NCBI GenBank assembly: GCA_902588255.1
Contig: CACIOK010000001.1
Span: 1-64,000 of the forward strand
DNA from: an uncultured Pelagibacteraceae bacterium
GTDB lineage: Bacteria; Pseudomonadota; Alphaproteobacteria; Pelagibacterales; Pelagibacteraceae
Reading direction: 5' to 3'
Length of the DNA: 64,000 nt
Below, in pieces: positions 55,337-64,000 of this stretch. Within the stretch, counting starts at the first letter, position 1; each line of letters begins with the position of its first letter. Both the position numbers and the translations under genes were made by a program. A model generated the notes under the pieces. That model did no database searches and was not told the origin of the DNA. It worked only from the letters and a program-made list of their open reading frames with translations.

Positions 55337-56704
55337 ATGAAATATATAAGCACAAGAAGCAAAGAAAAAGAATACAGTTTTGGAGAAGTTTTTTTAAAAG
55401 GACTTGGTGACGATGGAGGTCTTTATGTACCAAAATCATTAAAAACATGTAGCAAAGAAGAATTATTAAAGCTCAAAAATTTAAATTATAACGAATTATC
55501 TACTGAAATAATAAGTCAATTTTCAGCAGATTTTATATCAAGAGACGAACTTTCATCTTTAATTAAAAAATCATATTCAACATTTAGAGAAAAAGAAGTA
55601 GTTAAAATTTCAAATGTTGGAGATATGAAATTATTAGAATTATTTCACGGACCAACATTAGCATTTAAAGATATTGCAATGCAGTTCATTGGTAATTTGT
55701 ATGAATATTATTTAAGTAAAAATGATAAAAAAATAAATATAGTTGTTGCAACTTCTGGTGATACCGGAGCAGCAGCTATAGATGCCATTAAAGGAAAATC
55801 TAATTTAAATATTTTTGTCTTACATCCAAACAATAAAATTTCTTCTGTTCAAAGAAAGATAATGACAACTGTTGAAGAAAATAATGTTTTCAATATTGCA
55901 ATTGATGGAAACTTTGATGATTGTCAAAATATCGTAAAACAAATGTTTTCTGATCTAGAGTTTTCTAGATCTATAAATATGTCAGGTGTGAACTCAATTA
56001 ATTGGGCAAGAATTATTGCTCAAGCAGTGTATTATTTTTACTCATATTTTAAATTAGGGAAAGAAACTATTTCATTTTCTGTTCCAACTGGAAACTTTGG
56101 TGATGTTTTTGCAGGCTATCTAGCAAAGAAAATGGGTTTGCCAATTGATAAATTAATTGTTGCGACAAACGAAAATGATATTTTGCATAGAGCGATTTCA
56201 AAAGGAGATTATGTTTCTAAAGAAGTTAAAGAAACATTGTCACCGAGTATGGATATTCAATTAGCAAGTAACTTTGAAAGGTTAATTTACTATGTAAATA
56301 ATTCCGATTCTAAAAAAACAGCAGAAATTATGAAAGAAGTTAAGCAAAATTCTTATCAAATTGAAAAGAACAATTTAGATGTAATTCAAAAGGATTTTTT
56401 ATCTGAAAGTTGTAATGAACAAGAAACTTTAGATATTATTAAAAAAAATTATGAAGAAAATAATATAATATTAGATCCGCATACAGCTGTTGGAGTAGGG
56501 GTTGCAAAAAAACTATCTTTTAATGATTGTGTTGTTTTATCAACAGCACACCCATGTAAATTCCCAGATGCTTCAAATGATGCAATAAATAAGCACGAAA
56601 AATTACCCAAGGAACTTCAGCATGTGCTAAATAAAGATGAAAATTTTCAAGTATTAAAAAACAATACAGAGGATGTAAAAAACTTTATTAAAAGCAAAAT
56701 TTAG
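55337..56704 (+). CDS. thrC: Threonine synthase
   Basis: 455 residues, long-form ThrC. MKYISTRSKEKEYSFGEVFLKGLGDDGGLYVP (quoted by EYSFGEVFLKGLGDDGG) is the N-terminal signature. PLP Lys in FHGPTLAFKDIAMQF (about residue 109), ATSGDTGAAAIDAI binds phosphate, and SVPTGNFGDVFAGY follows. It makes threonine from O-phosphohomoserine. The thrB that supplies its substrate lies at 58351 on the other strand. Confidence 0.96.
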   Translation: MKYISTRSKEKEYSFGEVFLKGLGDDGGLYVPKSLKTCSKEELLKLKNLNYNELSTEIISQFSADFISRDELSSLIKKSYSTFREKEVVKISNVGDMKLLELFHGPTLAFKDIAMQFIGNLYEYYLSKNDKKINIVVATSGDTGAAAIDAIKGKSNLNIFVLHPNNKISSVQRKIMTTVEENNVFNIAIDGNFDDCQNIVKQMFSDLEFSRSINMSGVNSINWARIIAQAVYYFYSYFKLGKETISFSVPTGNFGDVFAGYLAKKMGLPIDKLIVATNENDILHRAISKGDYVSKEVKETLSPSMDIQLASNFERLIYYVNNSDSKKTAEIMKEVKQNSYQIEKNNLDVIQKDFLSESCNEQETLDIIKKNYEENNIILDPHTAVGVGVAKKLSFNDCVVLSTAHPCKFPDASNDAINKHEKLPKELQHVLNKDENFQVLKNNTEDVKNFIKSKI

Positions 56705-56710
56705 AAGCTT

Positions 56711-57265
56711 GTGTTTAAAAAAATTGTAATCATCTTTTTTATTGGAATTTTAAACATCAATAACAGTGCCTTTTCTGATGATAAAATTTTAAAATCCCTT
56801 AAAGAAGGTAAAAAATTAATTTTTATAAGACATGCCATTGCACCTGGAAATGGTGATCCAAATAATTTTGATATAAATGATTGCTCTACCCAAAGAAATT
56901 TGGATGAAAAAGGTATCGAGGAGTCTGAAAAAATTGGTTTATTTTTTAAAAATAATAAAATAAAAATTGATAAAGTACTTTCAAGCCAATGGTGCAGATG
57001 TAAAGATACAGCAAAATACGCATTTAAAAATTTTGAAACATTTAATGCTCTAAACTCATTTTATGATGAGAAATTTGCCCCAAATGAAGCAAAACAAATT
57101 AAAGATTTAAAAAATTATATTAAAAACTGGAATAGTGATAAAAATTTAGTTTTAATAACTCACTTTGTAGTTATTTCATCAATTTTAAATACAGGATCAT
57201 CTTCTGGTGAAATTATAATTTCTGATAAAAATTTTAAAATTATTGGCAGTATTGATATGATGTAA
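56711..57265 (+). CDS. Histidine phosphatase-family exported protein
   Basis: 184 residues with a GTG start and an N-terminal signal peptide (about residues 1-22). The phosphohistidine motif is IFIRHAIAPGNGDPNNFD, with the second His in LVLITHFVVISS. SSQWCRCKDTAKYAF is typical of the SixA/PGAM branch. It probably dephosphorylates a small phosphate ester or protein in the periplasm; the substrate is unknown. Seven bases after thrC. Confidence 0.75.
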   Translation: MFKKIVIIFFIGILNINNSAFSDDKILKSLKEGKKLIFIRHAIAPGNGDPNNFDINDCSTQRNLDEKGIEESEKIGLFFKNNKIKIDKVLSSQWCRCKDTAKYAFKNFETFNALNSFYDEKFAPNEAKQIKDLKNYIKNWNSDKNLVLITHFVVISSILNTGSSSGEIIISDKNFKIIGSIDMM

Positions 57266-57334
57266 GAGGTGTTCTGTTACCAGGTGTGTCAAAATTGATA
57301 CTATTTAATTTTTTAAACTAGTTTTATTTAAATT

Positions 57335-57832
57335 ATGAAAAAAATTATATTATTATTGATTTTAATACCAAGTATCTCTTTTGGTGGCTCGATGAATATG
57401 ATAGGTGAAAAAGGAGATCCAGCTGAAATTTCTAAAGTTATCATAGTTAAAATGTATGACAATTATTATGAGCCAAATAAATTTGAAATAAAAAAAAACC
57501 AAACTATAAAGTTTATTGTTTATAATTATGGGGAACTAGTTCATGAATTTAATATTGCTACTAAAGCTATGCACCTGAACCACCAACAAGAAATGACGAA
57601 AATGGTAGAAAATGAAATATTATTAATTGATAAAATTGATAAAAAAAAAATGAAAGAATTATCAAAAAAAGATCATTCTATGAGTCATTCTCATTCTAAT
57701 AGCGTGTTGTTAGAACCAAATCAGAGTACTGAATTAATTTGGAAATTTAACACTAATGCTGATCTCGAGGCGGCGTGTAACGTTCCTGGTCACTACGAAG
57801 CGGGCATGATTGCAAAAATAAATAATTTATAG
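57335..57832 (+). CDS. Cupredoxin-domain exported copper protein
   Basis: 165 residues with a short signal peptide. The cupredoxin domain has MYDNYYEPNKFEIKKNQTIKFIVYNYGELVHEFNI (quoted by YEPNKFEIKKNQTIKF and GELVHEFNI) and ends with AACNVPGHYEAGMIAKI, giving His, Cys, His and Met ligands. A His/Met-rich insert HSMSHSHSNS lies between. It looks like a periplasmic copper carrier or electron carrier. Separated from the phosphatase gene by 69 bases. Confidence 0.85.
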   Translation: MKKIILLLILIPSISFGGSMNMIGEKGDPAEISKVIIVKMYDNYYEPNKFEIKKNQTIKFIVYNYGELVHEFNIATKAMHLNHQQEMTKMVENEILLIDKIDKKKMKELSKKDHSMSHSHSNSVLLEPNQSTELIWKFNTNADLEAACNVPGHYEAGMIAKINNL

Positions 57833-57844
57833 CCAAGGCTTATT

Positions 57845-57910
57845 TCAAACTACCATCATTATAAGTACGAATATAATCAAAACAATAAAGGGAGCAAAAA
57901 AATATTGCAT
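57845..57910 (-). CDS. Possible 21-residue single-helix membrane peptide
   Basis: ATG at 57910 opens a 21-codon frame reading MQYFFAPFIVLIIFVLIMMVV and ending TGA. It is one uninterrupted hydrophobic segment. It lies 18 bases after the rnhA stop on the same strand, so it would be the last gene of the crtI-to-rnhA transcript. Ribosome site weak (AAGAA). Length and hydrophobicity fit small oxidase-associated peptides, but chance is possible. Confidence 0.3.
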   Translation of the reverse strand: MQYFFAPFIVLIIFVLIMMVV

Positions 57911-57928
57911 ATTCTTATTCTACATATT

Positions 57929-58351
57929 TTATAAATTTGCAGCTTCTCTTGCAATCAAATCTACTTCATTATTTAATTCATCAGTTGAATGTGCTTTTAC
58001 CCAATTCCAACTTATTTCAAATTCATTATTTAGAAGATCTAACTCTGTCCAAAGTTCTTTATTTTTAACTTCTTGTTTGTTTGCAGTTTTCCATCCATTT
58101 TTTTTCCAATTATGGATCCATTCTGTTATTCCTGACTTAACATACTTAGAGTCTGTAAAAATTTGAACTTTGCTACCTTTGGGAATTTTCTTTAATGCTT
58201 CAATAGGAGCAAGCAACTCCATTTGATTATTTGTAGTATTTTTTTTATTTCCTTTAATCTGAGTTTTTTTTCCATCATCAATAATTATTGCTGCCCATCC
58301 ACCATTTCCTGGATTTTCTAAACAAGAACCATCAGTATAAATTTTAATCAT
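57929..58351 (-). CDS. rnhA: Ribonuclease HI
   Basis: 140 residues. The catalytic DEDD set is visible: Asp7 in IYTDGSCLENPG, Glu in NNQMELLAPI, Asp in IFTDSKYVKSG, and Asp in the C-terminal LNNEVDLIAREAA. It degrades RNA in RNA-DNA hybrids. It overlaps thrB by one base and ends the minus-strand transcript. Confidence 0.96.
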   Translation of the reverse strand: MIKIYTDGSCLENPGNGGWAAIIIDDGKKTQIKGNKKNTTNNQMELLAPIEALKKIPKGSKVQIFTDSKYVKSGITEWIHNWKKNGWKTANKQEVKNKELWTELDLLNNEFEISWNWVKAHSTDELNNEVDLIAREAANL

Positions 58352-59331
58352 TAATTTAAATATTCTTTAAAGGATTTAATATTTCTATGAAAGTTTAACT
58401 TTTGAACATACTCCTTTGGATCTTTAATTTTAATTACTGCACTTTTTGGCGTATTTAAATAATCATACGATCTAGTCAAAAGATATCTCAAAGCAGATCC
58501 TCTACAAATTGTATTAAAATTTTGCTTTTCTTCACTTGTTAGTTTTCTTACTATTTCATAACCTTTAATCAATTTTGAAGATTTATTTTTATTCAATAAA
58601 AATTTATTGTTTTTTTTATCAAAACATAACGCATTAACAGAAGTTGCAAGCTCGTATGTTAAAAAATCATTTGAGGCAAAATAAAAATCAATAAAACCAT
58701 AAAATTTTCTCTTATAGAAAAAAATATTATCAACAAATAAATCACAATGTATCACTCCACTAGGAAGTCGTTTTGGCCAATTTTTTTTTATTATTTTTAG
58801 ATCACTTTTCATAGTGTATTTAAGATTTTTTGAAACTTTATTAATTCTGTTATCTATTTTATTTAACATCTTAGGCCATGATTGAACTGAAAATGAATTT
58901 TTTCTAAATAACTTAATTTTAGCAGATACTTTATGAAGTTTTGCAATATTTTTACCAACCGTAAAACAATCATTAGCGTTTAGTTTTTTTTTATCTTGCC
59001 CCTGGAGAAATGTGACAATACATGCATTTTTATTCTTCAATTTAAATATAAACCTTCCTTTTCTATTTTTAAGTGGCTTAGGACATTTGATTTTTAATTT
59101 TGAAAGTTTTGACATTAAATTCATAAAAAAAGGAAGATCCTTACTTTTACATCCTCCATGAATTCTCTTTTCAAAAATTGTCAATATATATTTATTTTTT
59201 TTAGTTTGAAGAAGGTAATTTGTATTTTCAATACCTTTTTTAATACCTTTGAATATTTTTATTTCCCCCAAGTTAAATTGACTTTCAATCTGAGAAATAT
59301 CTTTAATATTTATTTTTGTAAAAACAGCCAT
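58351..59331 (-). CDS. thrB: Homoserine kinase (APH-fold type)
   Basis: 326 residues of the ThrB type related to choline kinases rather than the GHMP enzyme. YLLQTKKNKYILTIFEKR precedes the catalytic loop GVIHCDLFVDNIFF (H-x-D-x(4)-N, about residue 195) and GFIDFYFASND holds the Mg-binding Asp. It phosphorylates homoserine for threonine synthesis, completed by thrC at 55337. Overlaps both ispH and rnhA by one base. Confidence 0.92.
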   Translation of the reverse strand: MAVFTKINIKDISQIESQFNLGEIKIFKGIKKGIENTNYLLQTKKNKYILTIFEKRIHGGCKSKDLPFFMNLMSKLSKLKIKCPKPLKNRKGRFIFKLKNKNACIVTFLQGQDKKKLNANDCFTVGKNIAKLHKVSAKIKLFRKNSFSVQSWPKMLNKIDNRINKVSKNLKYTMKSDLKIIKKNWPKRLPSGVIHCDLFVDNIFFYKRKFYGFIDFYFASNDFLTYELATSVNALCFDKKNNKFLLNKNKSSKLIKGYEIVRKLTSEEKQNFNTICRGSALRYLLTRSYDYLNTPKSAVIKIKDPKEYVQKLNFHRNIKSFKEYLN

Positions 59332-60275
59332 TAACTTAATTTTGCAGGAATTTTAAAAGTAACTTCTTCTTTAATTATTTCTATTTCTTCCATTTTTAAT
59401 ACGAATTTTTTTTTTAAGTTTTTAATAAATTCATCAACTAAAATCTCTGGTGCTGATGCCCCAGAAGATATACCTATTGTAGAACAATTTGCAATTTTTT
59501 CGTACGGTATAACACTTTCTGAATGGATTAATTCAGCTTTAGAACATCCAGAATTTTTTGCCACTTCTACCAGTCTAACTGAATTAGAGGAGTTTCTACT
59601 GCCAATTATAAAAAACATTTCACATTTTTTGGCTATTTTTTTTACTGCCGCCTGCCTATTAGTTGTTGCATAGCAAATATCTTCCTTTTTTGGTTCTTTT
59701 ATATTTGGAAATTTTTTTTTTAATTTATCGATAATTTCTTTTGTATCGTCAACAGAAAGAGTTGTTTGAGTTACAAAAGCTAAATCTTTGTTTTCTTTAT
59801 TTTCATATTTATTAACATCTTCAACACTTTCAACTAAATCAATACCTCCTTTGGGGATTTGACCCATTGTTCCAACTACCTCAGGATGGTTTTTATGACC
59901 TATAAGAATTATATGAGAACCAGACTTGTGTAAATTTTCTGCTTCTCTATGAACTTTGGAAACTAGAGGACAAGTAGCATCAATATATTGCATATTTAAA
60001 TTTATTGCTTCTTCAGGAACAGTTTTAGGTACACCATGTGCAGAAAAAATTACTGGTCTAGTTTTATCCTCAATCTCACTTAACTCTTCAACAAAGATTG
60101 CACCAATTTTTTTTAAGTTTTCAACTACATGCTTGTTATGAACTATCTCGTGTCTAACGTAAATTGGAGGTCCATACTTTTCAATACTTTTTTTTACGAT
60201 TTCAATAGCTCTATCCACTCCTGCACAAAAACCTCTAGGTGCTGCTAATAAAATTTTTAGTTCTTTATTCTTCAT
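59331..60275 (-). CDS. ispH: 4-hydroxy-3-methylbut-2-enyl diphosphate reductase
   Basis: 314 residues. Three iron-sulfur Cys: GFCAGVDRAI (residue 17), DATCPLVSKVH (about 100) and ICYATTNRQ (about 200). HGVP and SRNSSNSVRL are substrate-site motifs. It makes IPP and DMAPP as the last MEP-pathway step, which feeds the crt genes directly upstream in the same transcript. It overlaps blh by 11 bases. Confidence 0.97.
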   Translation of the reverse strand: MKNKELKILLAAPRGFCAGVDRAIEIVKKSIEKYGPPIYVRHEIVHNKHVVENLKKIGAIFVEELSEIEDKTRPVIFSAHGVPKTVPEEAINLNMQYIDATCPLVSKVHREAENLHKSGSHIILIGHKNHPEVVGTMGQIPKGGIDLVESVEDVNKYENKENKDLAFVTQTTLSVDDTKEIIDKLKKKFPNIKEPKKEDICYATTNRQAAVKKIAKKCEMFFIIGSRNSSNSVRLVEVAKNSGCSKAELIHSESVIPYEKIANCSTIGISSGASAPEILVDEFIKNLKKKFVLKMEEIEIIKEEVTFKIPAKLS

Positions 60276-61167
60276 TTTTTTCTATTAAATATTCGAGCAA
60301 TATATGTGGAAAAGTTAAAGACGCCAAACCAATAAAAATAACTTTATAGATAGCCTGATCTAATTCATAGTAGTTATTTATATAATGTATTGAAGCTAAA
60401 TAGATTACTGCCGTAATTAAAGTTAAAGGGATAGCTTTTTTAACAAAATTTCTAAAACCTCTATAAATATTATTATCAAGTTCAAATATTAATGAAAGAG
60501 AATGTCGAATAGAATGAAGAAAACAAAAATAAATTGTGAAAGCTAAAATTGGATTTAAAAAATAATTAAGCACTAGAACTGAAAGATAATCCATTATTAA
60601 TAACAATTTTAAATCTATTTTTTTTTTAGATACTAAATAAAGACTTGATGCCAGACTAGCAATCAAAAAAAAATATAAAAATTTATCTCCAACTATAATA
60701 ACTTCAGAAATATTAAAATTTAAAGAATTAAAAATCTCAATAGCTTCATTTTTATGGAAGATTAACGGCGCTACTATTATCAAAGACCCTTTTAAAAAAT
60801 ATAGTAGATCAATTTTTAAATTTTTTTTATCTACTATAAAATCTGTATCCTCTTTTCCAAAATGATATGAGGCAATAATTAAAAACGATACCAATAAAAA
60901 TTTTGGAAAAAAAAACCAAATTAAAATTATAAATAAACTTATAAAAATATAAACAATATAAAATATAGAAATTGATTTAATTTTAAAAAACTTAAGTAAT
61001 TTTTTACCTTTAATATTATCTAAAGCACCATGAGAAATACCAATTGTTAATATTAAAAATAAACAAATTAAAATTAAACTATTATTTCTTAAATATTCGA
61101 TCGCTGAAAAAATTATGCACAAATTAAAAAATATTAAAGAGTGTTTAAAATTTATTTCTCTAATCAT
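60265..61167 (-). CDS. blh: Beta-carotene 15,15'-dioxygenase (Blh)
   Basis: 300 residues, almost entirely membrane helices. His-rich family motifs: GISHGALDN (about residues 42-50), ASYHFGKED (about 100-108) and FCFLHSIRHSLSLIFE (about 220-235), which supply the iron ligands. It cleaves beta-carotene to two retinal molecules, the chromophore of proteorhodopsin. It is directly next to crtY and overlaps ispH. Confidence 0.94.
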   Translation of the reverse strand: MIREINFKHSLIFFNLCIIFSAIEYLRNNSLILICLFLILTIGISHGALDNIKGKKLLKFFKIKSISIFYIVYIFISLFIILIWFFFPKFLLVSFLIIASYHFGKEDTDFIVDKKNLKIDLLYFLKGSLIIVAPLIFHKNEAIEIFNSLNFNISEVIIVGDKFLYFFLIASLASSLYLVSKKKIDLKLLLIMDYLSVLVLNYFLNPILAFTIYFCFLHSIRHSLSLIFELDNNIYRGFRNFVKKAIPLTLITAVIYLASIHYINNYYELDQAIYKVIFIGLASLTFPHILLEYLIEKNEE

Positions 61168-62238
61168 TTATTTACCAAATAAAGCTTTAATAAAAATGAT
61201 TTTGGGCATTTTTAGAATTATTGAAAAATCTTCTAGAAAATTACTTTTATTAGATAAAAATTTTATAACTTTGTTTGTTGATGCGTTAAACATATTAAAA
61301 AATATATCAGGCATTTTTTCTGGATTTTTTTCTAAAACTTTTAAAAATATTTTATCTAATAATTGGTATTTTTTTTTAATTTGAAAGTGTTTAATATTTT
61401 TAATGTTTTCGATATTCATTCTTATATATTTACTATGTTCTTGGATATTAAGAAATGTATATCCAGTACTTAATCTTGTCATACCTCCGGCAGTTCCAAT
61501 ATTTATTTTATTTATTTCGTTAGTATTTGATGGATAGAAAAGTGGTATTGCACCTTGTTCTTTGTAAACTATCTCATAGTTTTTTATTTTTAAATTTTGT
61601 TCTATATACTTTTTTATTTGATTGTCATAATCTTTCAGAGAGTCATCAGTCATTTTTGATAACCAAGTCGTTTCTATTAGAGCTTTATTTTTTTGAAAAG
61701 GCAAAGTGTAAAAAAAATGAACACTGTCTTTTTGTTCACAGTCAAAGTCCATCAAATTAATTATTCCATCATCAAAAATATTTTCTTTTGTTTTAATTTC
61801 AACTCCATAAAAATGTTGCCAAAGACTATTTTTTTCGGTTTTGATTGATGGAACACTATTAAATATAAAAGAATTATCTTGGTTTACTTCTTTAATATTT
61901 TTAAAAAAACTTATATTTTTATTTTCCTTTAATTTATTAATTACCTTTTTATAAAATAATCCACTATCAATGCTTTGGTAAGGATAATTATTGCATTTCA
62001 AGTGTTTCGTTTTAGAGGGCACATTAATAGAAAAATCTTCCCAATTTTTTTTAACACAATCATCAAAATTATGTTTTTCTACTCTCCAAAAGGACCAAGT
62101 TTTATCCTTTTTATATTCTAATCTTGGTTCAATAATTGCTAAACTTTTATTTTCTAGTTTTTTATGAATTTCCAACTCATAGGCCAGAGATAATCCTGCG
62201 CAACCACCTCCTATAATTATAAAATCAAAATCTTTCAT
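61168..62238 (-). CDS. crtY: Lycopene beta-cyclase
   Basis: 356 residues. FDFIIIGGGCAGLSLAYEL (residues 3-21) is the N-terminal dinucleotide fold. IEPRLEYKKDKTWSFW carries the family's conserved Trp stretch, FHFYT-like HFFYTLPF, AIPLFYPS and GTAGGMTRLSTGYTF complete the CrtY signature. It forms beta-ionone rings at both ends of lycopene. It overlaps crtB by 14 bases. Confidence 0.94.
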   Translation of the reverse strand: MKDFDFIIIGGGCAGLSLAYELEIHKKLENKSLAIIEPRLEYKKDKTWSFWRVEKHNFDDCVKKNWEDFSINVPSKTKHLKCNNYPYQSIDSGLFYKKVINKLKENKNISFFKNIKEVNQDNSFIFNSVPSIKTEKNSLWQHFYGVEIKTKENIFDDGIINLMDFDCEQKDSVHFFYTLPFQKNKALIETTWLSKMTDDSLKDYDNQIKKYIEQNLKIKNYEIVYKEQGAIPLFYPSNTNEINKINIGTAGGMTRLSTGYTFLNIQEHSKYIRMNIENIKNIKHFQIKKKYQLLDKIFLKVLEKNPEKMPDIFFNMFNASTNKVIKFLSNKSNFLEDFSIILKMPKIIFIKALFGK

Positions 62239-63076
62239 CTAAATTTATCTCTTCCTTAATGATTAAATGTTCTTTATCTCTAAAATCATATTTACCCTGA
62301 ACTAATGATAGTCTTAACAAGTCAAATATACAAAAAAAAGTTTGAATAATTTTACCAAAATTTGAAATATAGATTTTTCCTGAATTATTATAATTTTCTA
62401 TATTTTTTTTTTTAAGAATTTTATAGCCGATTTGCCTATAAACTCGTCTTGCAACTAATATTGCAAAGCGTAAGTTTAATGGAATTTCCTTAATAGATGT
62501 AAAGGAACTATCATAAAATAAATCAGCAAGTTTAATAGTTTCTCTAATCGATTCAAAATTTGCAGAAATATATGATCTATTATTTTTTGCATCTTCCAAA
62601 ACATCTCTAGATATATTTGTTAACTGCATTGCAATACCAAGGTCAATTGCAGATTTAAGCGCAACTTGATTTTTCACATTTAAAATTTTTGCCATCATCA
62701 AACCTACTGTGCCAGCTACTCTATAAGAGTAAACTAACAAATCTTTTTTTGAGTTTAATTGAATTTTATCTTTTAAATCAGACTCAGCTCCATCAAATAA
62801 ATCATTAATTATTTTAGTCGAAATTTTATAATCATTTATAAGTTCCCACATATTTTTAATTATAGGATTATCGTCTTGTTTATTATTAAAACTATTTTTG
62901 AAACTTATTAATTTTTTTTTTTTTAAATTGAGATTCTCACTGTCATCCGCAATATTATCAATTGTCCTACAAAAATCATATAAAGCAGAGCACTTTATAT
63001 AAATTTTTTTTGGAAGAAAAAAACCTGCCCAATTAAATGATTTTGCATAAATGGACAAATAATTATTATTGGACAT
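62225..63076 (-). CDS. crtB: Phytoene synthase
   Basis: 283 residues of the squalene/phytoene synthase family. First Asp-rich motif DFCRTIDNIADDSEN (about residues 33-47) and second AMQLTNISRDVLEDAKNN (about 150-167). AGTVGLMMAKILN is conserved between them. It joins two geranylgeranyl diphosphates. It overlaps crtI by one base (TAATG). A crtE gene is not in the window. Confidence 0.95.
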   Translation of the reverse strand: MSNNNYLSIYAKSFNWAGFFLPKKIYIKCSALYDFCRTIDNIADDSENLNLKKKKLISFKNSFNNKQDDNPIIKNMWELINDYKISTKIINDLFDGAESDLKDKIQLNSKKDLLVYSYRVAGTVGLMMAKILNVKNQVALKSAIDLGIAMQLTNISRDVLEDAKNNRSYISANFESIRETIKLADLFYDSSFTSIKEIPLNLRFAILVARRVYRQIGYKILKKKNIENYNNSGKIYISNFGKIIQTFFCIFDLLRLSLVQGKYDFRDKEHLIIKEEINLDERF

Positions 63077-64000
63077 TATAAAATTTTATCTAATACCTTT
63101 GCGGAAGATAACACGCCTGGCACACCTGCACCAGGATGAGTACCAGCGCCAACAAAATAAAGACCATCACACACTTCTGATTTATTATGAAATCTAAAAT
63201 AAGCAGACTGACTGAATTTAGGTTGAATTGAAAAACCAGATCCATATTTTGTATTTAGCTCTTTTTCAAAATAATCTGGTGTTAGATAAAAATCTTCAAC
63301 AATATTTTCTCTGAGATTAGGTAACAATGATTTTTCCATTTTATCTATTACGAGATTTTTAATTTTATCACCTTCAATTGACCAATCTATTCCAGATTGG
63401 TTGTTGGGTACGGGAACTAATACATAAAAACAATCATGGTCTTTAGGTGCCATTGATTTGTCAGTTGCAGAGGGTCGATGTAAGTAGTAACTAATATCTT
63501 CGTTTAATTTTTTTCTATCAAAAATGTCCTGTAAATGCTCTTTATATTTATTTCCAAATTTAATTGTATGATGTTCAACGTCTTCATAAACTTTTTTTGT
63601 TCCAAAATAATAAACAAATAAACCCATTGAATAATCCATTCGTTTTTTTTTCCAATTAAAAAAATTGTTTTTCTTTTTGTTTATTAGCATTTTTTCATAA
63701 ACAGCTGGAGGATCTGCATTACATATTACATTGTCAGCATCAAATTCTTTTTGATTATTAATTGTTACACTTTTAATTTTATTTTGATTTAAATTTATAC
63801 TTGTAACTTCTGAATCTTTTAAAATTTTAATTTTTTCTTCAATCATCAATCTTTCTAAACCTTTAATAATATTACCAGTCCCACCCATTGAATAATGAAT
63901 GCCCCACTTTTTTTCTAAATATAGAATTAATCCGTATATTGAAGTGGTAGTGAATGGATTACCTCCAACAAGTAATGGATGCATGCTAAGCAAACGTCTT
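63076..64000 (-). CDS. crtI: Phytoene desaturase, C-terminal part
   Basis: The frame continues through the right edge, so the N-terminal FAD-binding part is outside; the apparent TTG near 63993 is not a real start. The visible part has HPLLVGGNPFTTTSIYGLILYLE, MGGTGNIIKGLERL, VICNADPPAVYEKM, and the C-terminal YFVGAGTHPGAGVPGVLSSAK (quoted by LYFVGAGTHPGAGVPGV), the CrtI C-terminal signature. It desaturates phytoene to lycopene. It begins the visible part of the crtI-crtB-crtY-blh-ispH-thrB-rnhA transcript. Confidence 0.94.
   Translation of the reverse strand, partial: RRLLSMHPLLVGGNPFTTTSIYGLILYLEKKWGIHYSMGGTGNIIKGLERLMIEEKIKILKDSEVTSINLNQNKIKSVTINNQKEFDADNVICNADPPAVYEKMLINKKKNNFFNWKKKRMDYSMGLFVYYFGTKKVYEDVEHHTIKFGNKYKEHLQDIFDRKKLNEDISYYLHRPSATDKSMAPKDHDCFYVLVPVPNNQSGIDWSIEGDKIKNLVIDKMEKSLLPNLRENIVEDFYLTPDYFEKELNTKYGSGFSIQPKFSQSAYFRFHNKSEVCDGLYFVGAGTHPGAGVPGVLSSAKVLDKIL

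Overview
The window looks like a stretch of chromosome from a marine SAR11-type alphaproteobacterium (Candidatus Pelagibacter or a close relative). The basis is the strongly AT-rich sequence, coding on nearly every base, very short spacers (none longer than about 130 bases), many 1 to 15 base gene overlaps, alphaproteobacterial families (zeta-type F1 inhibitor DUF1476, DUF2093, a BamF-like DUF3035 lipoprotein) and a retinal-synthesis cluster (crtI-crtB-crtY-blh). I see no rRNA, tRNA, CRISPR array, prophage or insertion sequence. Both ends cut genes: an amgK-like kinase on the left and crtI on the right.

Left part (1-20 kb): a peptidoglycan-recycling pair (amgK-murU), phosphoglycerate mutase, a VanZ-like / DUF1476 / lytic-transglycosylase-like lipoprotein run, an RND pump with an unusually short adaptor, a sulfurtransferase with msrA, a drug/metabolite transporter with an AlkA-type glycosylase, a GT17 glycosyltransferase, a purine salvage pair (phosphoribosyltransferase and NCS2 permease), a small heat-shock protein with a likely RNA thermometer, pseudoazurin, oligopeptidase B, a membrane J-protein, a GT9 glycosyltransferase, a DapA-family aldolase and cyclopropane fatty acid synthase.

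Middle (20-48 kb): a lysine-rich coiled-coil protein of unknown role; a ScfR/RamB-type regulator divergent from a small ORF and isocitrate lyase, with an array of TTTGTAAA half-sites between them; typA and groESL with a heat-shock promoter and terminator; the run HAD phosphatase-ribF-ileS-lspA-bamF-like-pgi; rsmD-purD; a lipid A / Kdo block (ubiA-msbA-waaA-lpxK-lpxL); and a small RHH-like protein-DoxX-pirin-quinone oxidoreductase operon.

Right part (48-64 kb): rsmE, a SCO1 copper chaperone, a solitary subunit-III-like oxidase protein, then the aa3-type cytochrome oxidase operon coxB-coxA-coxC-cox4-hypothetical-ctaB, threonine synthase, a histidine phosphatase and a cupredoxin. Facing these is one continuous minus-strand unit, crtI-crtB-crtY-blh-ispH-thrB-rnhA, which joins isoprenoid supply to carotenoid and retinal production (the chromophore of proteorhodopsin). 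No rhodopsin gene lies in the window.

Most of the window is core genome. The parts that deserve a second look are the hairpin-less RND adaptor, the ROSE-like thermometer with two matching RpoH promoters, the ScfR-type operator array with its small ORF, the solitary CoxIII-like protein, several very small ORFs, and the palindromic shared stop codons of convergent genes.
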